Below the pieces are notes generated by a model. It was not told where the DNA came from, ran no database searches, and worked only from the letters and a program-made list of their open reading frames with translations. From Hormiphora californensis (taxonomy: Eukaryota; Ctenophora; Tentaculata; Cydippida; Pleurobrachiidae), in contig CM035350.1 in assembly GCA_020137815.1 (NCBI GenBank), positions 4,606,418 to 4,670,417 on the forward strand: 64,000 nucleotides of DNA. The letters are read 5' to 3'. Below, in pieces: positions 43,201 through 54,900 of the stretch; within the stretch, counting starts at the first letter, position 1, and every line of letters starts with the position of its first letter. The position numbers and the translations under genes are program-made.

Positions 43201-44359
43201 CTCCCGTTAGGTGTGAGGTGTCCTTATTGACCGTCCTGCTTTCCTGAAATGTAAACAACATTAAAAAGCTCTGCCCATGTGTCTTCTGATATCATTTGGC
43301 AACAGAGCCTGTGGTGTGACTAAATGCCTGATCTCGCCATTAGAGGTCTTATGTTATGTATATAGGCAAACCGCCTGCTTGCACGCAATCTCGTTATCCC
43401 TTTAAATAGTTTTCATGGAGAATTAGTAACTCTAAATGCACTATATAGCACGTGTCAAGCACATACGAGCCGGAATATCTTTTCGTTGTTTAAATCGAAA
43501 TTTCGAATTAATGTTCCTTTTGCCTTTCCGTCTTCTCTCCTTAACTATTACTCTTTTTCTCATCTTCTTCAGCAGTTCTCTAACTCCTAGTTTCCATGTC
43601 TTTTCCTCCGCGGTTATTGTTCATCGGCACAACCATCTAATCAGAGTTACTGCATACGTCAATCATCATCGCACAATGAAAAATTACCCCAGGACTCCTC
43701 GATTCCTAATTATCTTTTCCCTCTGTAATTAAAATCTCACTGAGCACTGAAGAGGAAGAGAGAGAGGAGAGGTATAGCTCTTTAATATTCTTGTTATCAT
43801 TATAATCACGGCTCACATTTATCACCGCTGCTCTCTCTCTACCCGACATGGCCGATTTGACGAGTTCTTCCGCGCCTCGACCGAGAAACATGGTCAAGCT
43901 ACAACTCAACGACGAGAGCATCTCCAGCGGACCTGGAGACTACGACTGATACGGACTGTCCCTCTGATTTTGAAAACTGAGCTACTGAGTGAGGACCGGG
44001 GATACTACAGTCTGGGGGATAGTTTCAAGCAGAGCCTCCACTGAGACACTCATATCGGATGGTTTTATGAAGGAGCACGTCGATACCCGCCACCACCATG
44101 CTGCGCTAGGGGAGACCAACGAATCCATGCTAGGTAGGAGAGTTGCATGTGGAGAGACTGATAGAGCGATAGAGTGAGAGAGAAAGAGAGAGGGGAGAGA
44201 GAGAAAGGCATCTCATTTCCTAATGAACAGAGAGTTGCATTGCCTGTGATGTGTTGGGTTTTACTACTGCTGCATACTAATAAGTAATAGTAGTGGTAGA
44301 GCTTGATATTATGCGAATCTACTGCATTAATATGAGAGAGAGAGATAGAAAGAGAGAGG

Positions 44360-44391
<32 letters not shown>

Positions 44392-47300
44392 AAGAGAGAA
44401 AGATTAACGAGAACTAGCTGCAATCTATGTAAATACATAACTGTACTTCAGGACTGTATAATTTCCAAACCACTGTGGCCTTCTCCCCTCCTGAAAAGAC
44501 CAGTATAAGCCTTTTAGGTAGGAGCTTTAATTTGGAGATTGGAGGAAACCGATTGCATGGCATGTTACCATATATGTAAATTAATTGTCATTAGTTCATT
44601 GTACTAAAAATACAAATTCGTATTGCAAGAGATCACTAGTATGAGAGTGTGCATAGTACATGATGTTTCATGTGTCACACACTCTGTGTGTACTCTGTGT
44701 CTACCTCGAGCGGCATGACATTCAGGTGTTATAGTGTGGGCATTTGATTGAGCAATTCGTTAGAGCTGATTCTCCCTAGTACCATTGTTACTCATTGTTA
44801 CTCAGCTCACACAGCTCCTCGCATGATGAAGGCCTATTGTCATGATTCTCATTTCCCTTCTCCATTCGGCCAGTCATTCTTCTTTAGCTCATGATCGCTC
44901 TGATCTAGATGGCACAACGACGGTCGTGGGTCATATAAGTAATTACGTAACGTAGTTAGATTAGAAACAAATCTGAATTAGCTAGTGAGAGAAATAAGGA
45001 GAGAGATATAGAGGGTAAGAATGAAAGAGAGGGAGGGAAACTCTAAAAAGAGAGAGGCAGAGAGAAAGTGTAGGATGCTAGACATTTATGGGACAGCGTC
45101 ACTGTATACAGACAGACCACATAACTTATGCGATGATCTCTACGTGCTTTAGCAGTTTGTAGCTTGTTTTAAAGCTCCCGTTTAGACATACATATTATAT
45201 GCAGCAAGTAGGTATACTTTGCCTGTCGTCTCCCCAGCTCTCTCCAGCTAATCTTTATCTCAGATCTACATCTATCTTTTCTAGGACGCTCTGTCGGCCT
45301 TTAGTGCAGATCATGATTTGTACCGCTAGATTTAGTATACTTTATAGGTAAATTTAGTATACTTTATAGGTAACTGCTAACTTCCTTCTATCTCTAACAA
45401 AATCTCTCTTTCTCTCTCTCCCTATCTCTCTCTCTCATTATACCGCTTTTGTGCTCTTATTTTGACCTCATGCGATGTATGAAGAAGAAGTAAGCCATTT
45501 CCTCCGATTCTTCCATTGCTGTCTGTACTAGAATGCCCTCTGCAACGACAGCCTCCAAGCTACTCCATCATGATCCTAACCACCCCACCTCCCTACCCAT
45601 GCAAGTCGGTAACGAGTACTCGCTCCTCAAGGAGGGAATAGCCCGGACGCCCCCCGTCACAGAGAAAGTGTGCCCCAAGTGCACTGATAACAACGGTGCA
45701 GATAACACCCTGCAGCTCCACTCCCCAGCCACCCTGAAAGTGGATAGGGCCCTGGTGCCCCTCGTCACCGACCCCGACTGCCCCGCCAAACCGGATGGCG
45801 ACGGGGACGGCGGACGGTGGTGGAGATGGAAAGAATCGGTTCCTTCCAACTTCAATAGTCCGGATAAACATAAGTGGGAAGATTTACATTACTCTTCGAA
45901 AGACGCTCATGTTTTTCCCTGACACCCTACTTGGATCGGATGAACTTGAGGACTACTGGCTGCCCAAGGAGGGACACTACTATCTGAACAGGCACCGTGG
46001 TGTCTTTAACTCCATCCTCTTTTTCTACCAGTCCCGGGGTATATTCCGGCCTCCCAACAACGTGGAGGGAGACATAGTGAGGGAGGAGCTGGATTTCTTT
46101 AAGATCGACCTGGTGGAAATAATGGGGGTTGCGGGAGAAGATGACGAAGAGGAGATTCCTCAGAAACTAAGCTTTAGGGAGAAACTTCATACATTCCTAA
46201 CCGATCCAACATTTTCCAAAGCAGCACTGTATTGGTCGTTTGCAGACATGATTGCTATCGTCGTTTCAATTATTAATGCTGGTGGCGGAGAGCGTACCGA
46301 GTGCGAACGTTTATTTCAAAGATCGGGAAAAATCAAAAGGACTGTACTTCTTTTTGTATAGCATGGAGATTCTGGTGAACGGATTTTTTACAGTGGACTT
46401 TTTGCTCAAGTTTGTCTCCTGGCCAAAACCTTGGATGTTCTTTAAAAACCCACTGAACTTCCTCGATTTTATGGCCATCGTACCATTCTACATGGAATTA
46501 ATAGCCCTCATGACATCAAGCGGAGGTGCAGGCGGGAAGTTCGTTGTCCTGCGGATATGCAGGACGAGCAGGGTGGTTCGGATATTCAGGTTCGCCCGGC
46601 ACAATAAGGAATTGTTGGTGGTTATGCGGGTGGTGTCAAGTGCGAGTAAAGAATTCGCAATGCTCGGTATGCTTATAATGGTGTTCGTGCTGCTCTTTGG
46701 GACACTTCTCTACTACTGTGAGATGGGGCACGGATCTCACTTTGAATCAATTCCACTCGGTATGTATTTTGGAATTTACACATAATATATTATCAATAAC
46801 ATGAGACTGATAATTGGTAATTAAGGTTAATTAAAGTTAATTAAGGTTAATTAAAGTAAATTCAACGCGATTATTCCCCCCTCAGGCTGCTGGTGGGCGA
46901 TTGTCACCGTCACCACCGTGGGATACGGAGATTTGGCGCCGAAAAGTACTATAGGTAAGCTATTGCTGGCAGAGATTAAGTCATTGAGTAGGCAACATAC
47001 ATATATATCTGTATTCAGTATATATATCTGTATTCAGTATTGTTGTGTGGGAAGCTTTATTGGTTAAGAGACCATTCCCGAAATAAATAGATAGACAACT
47101 AGAGATAGCTTTGCATGGAGTTTAGTGTAGAATCAAAGATAGATTTGAAGCTCTCTAAGTCTATTGAGAAACCGTTTGAGACAAAACAAAGGGAATATTA
47201 TTAAATACTTTGCTCGACTCACAGTCCAACATGTTTTAGGTCGTCTGATTGGAAGTATAGCGGTAGTGTTGGGTATCGTGATCCTGGCCCTTCCCATGAC

Positions 47301-49010
47301 TGTTATCGTCAGCAAATTCAATGAGAGCTACGGAGATGTGAAAAGGAAAACAGAACAGGACCAGTTAAAGAGGGTCCGAGCTCATGCCCTGGCTAACGGG
47401 GCAATCTACTGAGAAAACAATGAGAGAGAGAGTTGTTGAGTAACAAAAATAGAGAACGTTAGACACTAATTAAAGAGTGCAACATATTTGTGGTCGTGAG
47501 AAACAGAGAACTATGTATGTGGTCGTTTTGGCCGTACGTTGTTTACTAAATTCAGATTTCAATTACAGTTGTGGCAACTGCACTTTGAGTCTAACATTGC
47601 GAGTGAGGGAATTGAATGATATGTTAGATTCAGAATTAAAAAGCGTGTGACAATAAATTTGTTTTGCGCATGTTAGCTAGCTTTATAAGTGAAAAGTAAA
47701 ACTGCAGCGAGTGAGGTGTGTGAGCCAAGAGGAGCTCTTTTTATCTACCAACAGCGAATTTTTATGCGTCGTGTTAATGTATGCAAGTGTATAATTGATT
47801 TCAGGTATGTACCACTTTTAGCCGAGCGAGTCCTTATTTGTGTGCAAAAAGGGCGGACCAGGCGTGTTGCTTAGCCAAGTCCGTATTAAGATGCTCCAAA
47901 ACATTCACATACAACTCAGTGCCGGCATAATCTTCCGAAATATGCGAGGCATTCCTGTCAAGCATTCCTTTTCAAACCTCAAAACTTTTTCTTTTGAAGA
48001 ATACCACGCCGTACAATCTTCAAACCTGCCCTTTGCGAAGATTCAGAGTGAAAAAACCCTACCCCGTTTCTAACCTGTACAATTTCTTCTTTCTTTGCGG
48101 GTAATCCCGTAATTGGTAAATCCCCTTCCAGTTCCAACTTGAACTTCTCAAAGTCATCCAGTTCCGGGGATTTAGAGGAAGAAGGACGTTCCTGCTGGGA
48201 GAGGAGGAATGTATACATACACGCATTGCTAATGTGTATATTATACATTGTGCAAGTGTATAAATCTAACGGAATTCAATTCCGATAAACCAATTGTCTA
48301 GTCCGGCCTTTAGAAACTCTTTTTCACGTTGTGTTACGACAAAAGTAGGCCGATTATCTGACCACAGGTGTGGTATATATGTTGACTATCACTGACGTCA
48401 CAGTGGGTGATTACCAGAACACAAGGATTGTTTCAATCCCAGTTTATACATACCGCAATGAGTCTCACCTGTGTTCGGGGAATGTCAGTTGAGATTGTGG
48501 ATCCTCCAAAGACTGAATCATTGTCGTCTGAGATGTTCATGTTTTGTAGGGCCTCTGCGAGGGCAGGATCCGCCATGAGATCAGCTCCCAGGTCCGTTAG
48601 ACTCATGTTGTTCAACAGTGACTCCTCGTCCTCAAAACTAGAAAACAAGAAACAAGATTTAGTCCTTTATTTCTCCGTGTGGGCTCGTGTGTTGGAGAAA
48701 GAGCGGAGACCAAGAATTGGGTATGATATGCCAATATAATGGAGTATCATGAGTGGCACAGATAAAAACAAATGTTGTTGGTAGTACACGCGCTTGTTTG
48801 ACTGTTGTATAATATTGGCACGGAAATACAAAGTGAAGATTTACTGAACCAATGAGATTGAAAGAGAGAAAGAGAGAAAGAGAGAAAGAGAGAAAGAGAG
48901 AAAGAGAGAAAGAGAGAAGAGAGAGAGAGAGAAAGAGATGTGTTAGTTTTGTCAGAAGTAAGCCGACGTTTCTCAATTACTCGCTAAATCACTTGATTTT
49001 TGTACTGTTT

Positions 49011-49072
<62 letters not shown>

Positions 49073-51815
49073 CTCTCTCCCTCTCATTTTATATATTTCT
49101 AGCTCTTTTTTCACTCTCTCTCAGATCGAGATCTGTAGAATTTTATAACTCGTGGCTAATAATCTCTCTCGGCTTACTTGAAGTCAAGATCGCTAATCTC
49201 GCTGAATCCTTCATCATTCAACATTTGTTGCAGTATCATGGTTGATTCGGAGATGACCGTTCCTGATTCCGGGCTCACTACTCTGACACCAGGGTCCTTT
49301 GAGTCGGGATGATCTATCTACAGGGTGGAGAAATGGTATGAGATCATTGTGTATCAGCAGGATATGGAGGGAGCTGCATGTAGCAAATCATAAGTAGCAA
49401 ATCATTACTTTAGCACCGCTATGTCACCGCTATATGTATGGAAGCATGCAAGTTAAAGCTGTTATTAGATTGAAGAGCCATGTTTAACTTACAAGAATGA
49501 TAGACTTTCTACGTTCTTGCCTCTTCTTTCTTGGTTGAGTTGGTGTCTTGGAAACCTGTACGTCCGCTTCTTGTGTAAAGAAACTGGGAGCGATAACTAT
49601 CTGCAAAGTGGTATAATACAAGTGTAACTGCACAATGAATGGAGAGGGACATGATACAGGAACACTTTAACATGCAACAAGAAGGGGGCCCCCTGCAACA
49701 AGTGCTGCTTTATAATACTAACCGCGCTCACCACATATGTTCTGCACACTTACATCGGCACACGATTTCCTGCGTACTATTCGTTTCCGCGGACTATCTG
49801 ATCCGTGCTGATCGGATGAACCCGCTGCTCCTTCCTCGTCTGGAAGGCTCTACAAGATCAGGGGAAAGGGAGTTAGTTTTAAGGGTTGGAAATTGATATG
49901 AAGTGTAACAAAATTAAGTATCAGCTTGTGAAGTATAACTGCTTATTAATTTTTGTTGAGTAAAGCTGCCGTTAGGTCACCTTTCTGGCGTGGGTTTTTG
50001 TGACGTTGGTCAGGGAGAGATATATAGGGCAGTGTGTGGGAAAATTGGGTACATATGGTTGGTATTTGTTGGGTAAAGGGGTACTCAACAAGTTGGCATA
50101 GAGCCTCTATAGCATTATAAGGGTTGGAGTTCTAATGTCCAAATTGTATTCAAGTGCATGTTATATCATCCCTTTATTGTGGTTTTTCTATCTAGAACTT
50201 TTCCATTTAAAATTCATTTTTTCTCTCCGAGTCTATCTTCCTATTTCTCTACCTATCTCTCTCCCTCCCTCTCCCCCTCCCTCTCTCCCTCTATTTTTCT
50301 CTCTATTTCTTTTTTCACTCTCCCTCCATATCCGTCTATATGAGTCTCTCTTCTGTCTGTGGTACAGCTGTTATTCATTCATTTCAACACGTCACCCGCT
50401 AATAGCGGCCGGGGGATGTTGAATAGAGGGTGACGGTATATTCTGGAAGTTGTCATCATCTGCAGAGCCAGCTCTCAGCTAATGACCTGTGACATTAACA
50501 CGGCGACAACAGCTGACAACGAGGGGGACCCATTAGAGAGTGGTAATTGTTAGGAAAATGTTATGATGGGAGACAAAGTCGTTAGAAGAAAGAGGTGGAG
50601 TTATTAGTTGGGCGGGATTTTTTTGGGCATCATATCTCAGGGGTTGGGAAGAAAAAGGTGATAAAATGACACCACAATGACCTGTTGGAAAAACAAAACT
50701 CAAGTGCGCAAAGAATTGGTTGGTGGGAAAACTGAGAGGAAAAGGGAAACAAAAGAAATAGGAGAGAGAAGAGAGGAGAGGAGAGAGAGAGAGAGAAGAG
50801 AGGAGAGAGAGAGAGAGAATGAGAGAGAGAGGAGTAGAAAGACTAGAGAGATGGGGAGAAGAGAGAGATAGAGAAAGAGAGCGCGAAAGCATCAACACAT
50901 CTCCTCTCCAGGCCTTTTTTGATTTTGATTTCATTTTTCCCATCTGACATTCTCTAGATGCGTCATGCATTACGTTATATTGAATGCAGCACGGGGAGAG
51001 GAAGGAGCAGCTCTGAATTGTTTGGAAGGAAGGAGAGAAATGAAATGTAGTACAAGCTTGGCGCATGAACAGTCAAAGAACAAATCCAACAACCAATTGA
51101 AGAGATGCGTTCTCGAGACATAGAGGAGGATTGCATAACTAGAAAGAGGCAAGTGAGAGAGAAAGGAAAGTACCGCTGTTGACTGTGGTGGCAGACTGGT
51201 GTGCTGGTCTGGTGGCGACACATGGGGCAAGGCTGCAGGGAGGGGCAATACTGGGCCACATTTTATGTAGCGGAAAACACGCAGTCACTCTGCTAGAGGC
51301 AAAAAGTAGGAGTAGAAGTGAGAGAATACAAACTTGACGGTCATCCTGGATTGGGCAATCGGCCAGGGACCCCACCTAGAGACCTGTTGTTGTCCCTCTC
51401 TACAACATATATTGTATAGCTGCTTGTTTGGACGCTCAATACCGCGTTAATCCAATATAGAGAGAGGGAGGAATGAACATTAAAAGCACAATACACCGTT
51501 AGTTCATATCTCCCTACACCAGTGTGTATAAATCAGCTACCGATGATAAAATCTCTCTAATGAACCTGAGAATTAACCCCACCCTATCAAATAATACACT
51601 TTTATGATTGTGAGGATGATTTTGAAAGATGATCAATATTACTTACCGCCCTTCCAAACAATATATCCTTCACAGTTGGCATATCTAGACTGAATAACTT
51701 ATTAACAACTACTACACAGCATACACAGGGGAAAGTTGTTGTATACTAAAATATGATTCAGTATTCGTGTGTGTACAGCCAGGCTGGTGCTTGTACGTAT
51801 TTGCTACACAGAGAG

Positions 51816-51876
<61 letters not shown>

Positions 51877-54061
51877 TAGAGAGATAGATAGAGTCACGTG
51901 TCATGGCCTGACGGTAACCTATTGGCTATCGCATGACCGGGAGCTCCACAAGGGAGTCTCGCTAGCCGAGCTGCTAGCTGGCAGAAGTGTGCGCCCTAGG
52001 AAACTAGGATGTTACAACATTGACAGCAGATATGTGTAAATAGAGCACACAAGCAATGATATTAGTGACAGTACAGTAACGTACCGCTATATGTGCATAA
52101 TGAATATAATGTGGTCACCTCATTGCACTGTGTGTGTTCATTAATTTCATAATTTTAGATAAGTAGGAAGTGTCCAGGAGGGGCTCAATTGTGGTTTTCA
52201 GAAAGCTGAGCGTGTGTCTCAGCTGTTGGGTAATGTAATATAACTGCTGCAGTGGTGGAGGGTGGAGGCTGTGGGCTAGTGAGATTTCATCAGAATATTA
52301 CTTATGTAACCCAAATTATATAAGTGATGATATTACTGCACTGGTGTAACCACTAAAGGTGTAACCACTAAAGGTGTAGCCACTAAAGGTTACTAGCTTC
52401 CACCGTGTTGATCAAGATCCCAACATTTCCCACCATGTATATTATATTGTACTTACCAGATGACTTGCTCACACAGTTGGGAAGTCGATGGACAAAACTA
52501 GCTGTTGGACAAACGAAGGAGGGGGTACAACAAGTAATATATTTATCGTGTTGACAAAACCCAGGAAAGTTTCCTATAGGGTTTCCCTTTCTCCCTCATG
52601 AAAGTGCCGTTAAAATTAGGCTCCTTTTTAAAATTAGAACAGACTATACCCCTGATACGCATTTGCTTGGAGCCAAGTGTATGCTGCTTGTTATGGCCAG
52701 CTGTTTCATAATTTCCCCCTCGAAAAATAGACCGTAAATATATCGGAATTGGACAATATTTCGTGTTCACCCAATGTTTCAGCTTTTGCGTGACAATATA
52801 ATACGTGCTTAAATATGAAAGGGGGTAATGAAATTATCATCAGGCTCAAATTAATTTGTTTAAAGTAGTGTTGAAAACACTACTTTAAATAAATTAATTT
52901 GAGCCTGATGATGAAATTAATTAATAGCGCTCTTCTACAATAAAAACCCCGTCTACTCAATTTGTCCAGCCGGAAGGAGAAAACTAAACTTCCTCACTGA
53001 TATGCGGCTAATATGTATATATAATCAACCGATCCTTATTCTCTATTATATGCAATATATATAACAGGGGTGACTTCGTAACCTAGGTTTGAATATGCGA
53101 GGGGGGGGGGGGGGGTTGAGAGACAAAGAGAGGTCAGGTTTACCACCCGTTCAGCTAGTTAAGTGAGCAACATGCGTGACCGTTTAAATAATTGCAGTCC
53201 CCATCGATAAACTGCTATCAAACTGCTATCAGACTAACTGGTAAAATATATACAGGGTGTCCCACTTTCTTTGCGTGACCTGTGATTTTGGGTCATGGCT
53301 GGACCGTGCAAATACAGTGGGACACCCTGTATAATTACTTGGAGATCAAGAAGTATATTTACCTCGACAAGGGATGAATTTTGTAGAAGCTTCCTTCTAA
53401 GAAGAGGTGTCCAACTGTCCTGTAATTCCAAGGACTCCGCATCATCTGACATTACATGTGGTGGGAATGTGGGAGGTGCAGAGACAGTGGCATGGACTGG
53501 TTTAGGTGCAAGTGCGGGAGATTGGTCCATCTCTGGGGCGGGGACTGGAGAGCAATCAATCACCAACTGTTCTATCTCACCCACACTCTCCACTGTTATG
53601 TTAGTAGTATCTGTTAGACCTTCTTCCCCATCATCATCAGGTGTGCTGTGTTGTCTCCGAATTGGGATTGGGGTCAGCTCTGGATCGATCGTAATACCAC
53701 CCAGCCCTAACATGCTGACATCTTTTCTCGGCGGTTGAGGCGTTTTATCTCCGTCGCTACTAGGTTTACTCTGGGGCCCGGGAAGGCCAAGGGTTGGTAA
53801 GGATATGCCAGGGATAGCTGGGTTGAGTTTCGGAGTTGGTGGTTCTGGACCCATATCAAAAGGGAATATCTTTCCATTAATCACGGCGTGAGGTTGGTCT
53901 GGCCTCGCTAGCACCTCGCTAGTCGACAGTTTCGCTGTGAGGACCTTTTTCTCCACTTGTTCACTCTGAATTGTAGCACAAGATGAAGCCTGACCCTGTT
54001 CCTCTTGGTGGTCCTCTTGCAGGTCATCTGGGGTAACAAGAACGTGCGGCGTACCCTCCAT
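37229..54061 (-). CDS. Long multi-exon gene, uncharacterised coiled-coil/Ser-rich protein; hosts two nested genes
   Basis: Exons: 54061-53363, 53154-53144, 52497-52457, 51684-51647, 49849-49754, 49600-49493, 49317-49178, 48637-48469, 48191-48075, 43243-43147, 42689-42635, 40254-40113, 39939-39748, about 39509-39210, 39020-38965, 38810-38639, 38501-38332, 38208-38106, 37924-37716 and 37321-37229. Each has GT-AG borders. All junction phases agree except the exon near 39509, which needs one extra G in GCGGG. The product exceeds 900 residues: an N-terminal Pro/Ser/acidic region, a basic linker ([19 protein letters not shown]), a coiled-coil block ([20 protein letters not shown]), a region with [15 protein letters not shown] and [19 protein letters not shown], then a Ser-rich tail with LRKSGS twice. 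I recognise no family. The stop lies beyond the last mapped exon. The 11-, 41- and 38-nt exons are the least certain part. Confidence 0.75.
40615..42461 (+). CDS. Ig-domain type I membrane protein, nested in an intron of the long gene
   Basis: An intronless gene. It begins with a signal peptide ([16 protein letters not shown]), followed by an ectodomain with several Ig-like segments recognisable by Cys, Trp and the late Tyr region (ITCHVEG then [15 protein letters not shown] then [15 protein letters not shown] then VMCKAWW). Several N-glycosylation sequons are present. A single hydrophobic span follows (about 42356-42440: [18 protein letters not shown]), then a short basic tail ending CRKVKCCSN. 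This layout suggests a cell-surface adhesion or recognition receptor with almost no cytoplasmic part. Frame breaks of one base occur near 41025, 41330 and 41720, so it is either an imperfectly sequenced gene or a decaying one. It lies entirely within the 42634-40255 intron of the opposite-strand gene. Confidence 0.75.
43848..47412 (+). CDS. Shaker-type voltage-gated potassium channel alpha subunit, nested in an intron of the long gene
   Basis: Exons: probable N-terminal exon 43848-44133, then about 45530-46759, 46886-46954 and 47240-47412. The T1 tetramerisation domain is clear ([29 protein letters not shown]), without the zinc-binding Cys cluster of Kv2-4, which favours the Shaker class. S1 to S3 follow; S4 has six Arg and a Lys at every third position ([19 protein letters not shown]). 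The selectivity filter [14 protein letters not shown] is encoded by its own 69-bp exon, and S6 ends [11 protein letters not shown]. Such subunits form tetrameric plasma-membrane channels that repolarise the cell. Odd points: the PXP hinge of S6 reads PMT. Frame breaks occur near 45820 and 46290, and inside the first exon. The C-terminal tail is short. The N-terminal exon joins only with a frame correction and is less certain. Confidence 0.9.
44333..44402. repeat. (GA)n microsatellite
   Basis: A GA tract with GATA and GAAA variants in the first intron of the potassium channel gene. Confidence 0.9.
44403..45529 (+). other. First intron of the potassium channel gene
   Basis: No other gene is visible. 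It holds a direct duplication of TTTAGTATACTTTATAGGTAA at about 45331-45372, short GA/CT runs near 45000-45070 and 45405-45440, and otherwise unique AT-rich sequence. Confidence 0.5.
48866..49076. repeat. (GAAA)n/(GA)n and (CT)n pair
   Basis: A GAGAAA array at about 48860-48936 and a CT tract at about 49011-49076, about 75 bp apart. They are complementary in purine content and sit in one intron of the long minus-strand gene. Confidence 0.9.
50757..50883. repeat. (GA)n-rich tract
   Basis: GAGA with frequent GGAG and GAAG interruptions, in an intron of the long gene. The Ser/Leu-rich frames on the opposite strand are low-complexity products of it. Confidence 0.9.
51816..51876. repeat. (GA)n microsatellite
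   Basis: A nearly pure GA tract in an intron of the long gene, followed by a GATA run. Confidence 0.95.
52836..52912. mobile_element. 77-bp near-perfect hairpin MITE with 6-bp target duplication
   Basis: Two 35-bp arms that begin ATCATCAGGCTCAAATTAAT are exact inverted copies except for one G/A difference, around a 7-base loop. The 6 bp GAAATT flanks both sides (52830-52835 and 52913-52918). It lies in an intron of the long gene. The structure is that of a minimal palindromic transposon remnant, and the superfamily is uncertain. Confidence 0.85.
53253..53329. mobile_element. 77-bp TA-flanked MITE with CAGGGTGTCCCAC ends
   Basis: The ends CAGGGTGTCCCAC and GTGGGACACCCTG are exact inverted repeats, and TA immediately flanks both (53251-53252 and 53330-53331). 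TA duplication points to a Tc1/mariner-type origin. It sits 33 bp downstream of the first exon's donor in the long minus-strand gene. Confidence 0.88.
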
Positions 54062-54144
54062 TTCATAGGGATATCAGTCACCACCAACCTAGAGAGAGAG
54101 AGAGGGATATTGAGATGGGGGGACACTGAGACCACCACTAACCC

Positions 54145-54211
<67 letters not shown>
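54145..54211. repeat. (GA)n microsatellite
   Basis: A pure GA tract about 85 bp upstream of the start codon of the long minus-strand gene, so it lies in or near its 5' UTR or promoter. Confidence 0.95.
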
Positions 54212-54215
<4 letters not shown>

Positions 54216-54715
54216 AGAGGGACACGGATAGATATATCACTGATTAGGCATCACAAAACAAGACAGAAAAGCATCCTGCAGCTGTTGCGGTAGGGAGAGT
54301 AAGATGGAAGTTTGGAGCCGTTGCTTTCAAACATTTGGTCGGTTCCGGTTGCAGTGACAAAGACTATACAATTCACCTATACTTTAAACCAAGACAACAC
54401 CAGAAAACTGGGAACAAGTTGTTTGGTAGGGGTGTGGGCTGCAAATTGTGTCTGTGCATAATAATTACAAATTGCAGCTTCTGTTGTTTGTGTGTGTGGG
54501 GAAGTAACAAACAGTATATCATGGGCGCCAGTATTGTGCGACAACAGGTTGAGTGGTAATACAGTGGGACAATAATTCTAGTTTAAATTAAGAGAGAGAC
54601 ACTGGGACACAACGTGAATTACAGAAATAACGTCTGTGTTTAATTCTGGGGGCCCACTTCTTGCAAGCTTTTAGAAAAGGTGAGATACAAAGTGGGAAAG
54701 AGAGAGATACTGAGT

Positions 54716-54717
<2 letters not shown>

Positions 54718-54752
<35 letters not shown>

Positions 54753-54772
54753 AGAGGAGAGAGAGAGAGAGT

Positions 54773-54814
<42 letters not shown>

Positions 54815-54900
54815 AGGAGAAGATAGTGAGAGCAGGAGAGAGAGAGAGGAGGAGACCCGGGGAGAGGTTCCAGAGATAGAGAGAGAGATGAGAGAGAGTA
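54718..54900. repeat. (GA)n-rich tract
   Basis: About 180 bp of GA repeats with GGAG, AAGA and TAGC interruptions. The long Leu/Ser frames on the minus strand come from this tract. Confidence 0.9.
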
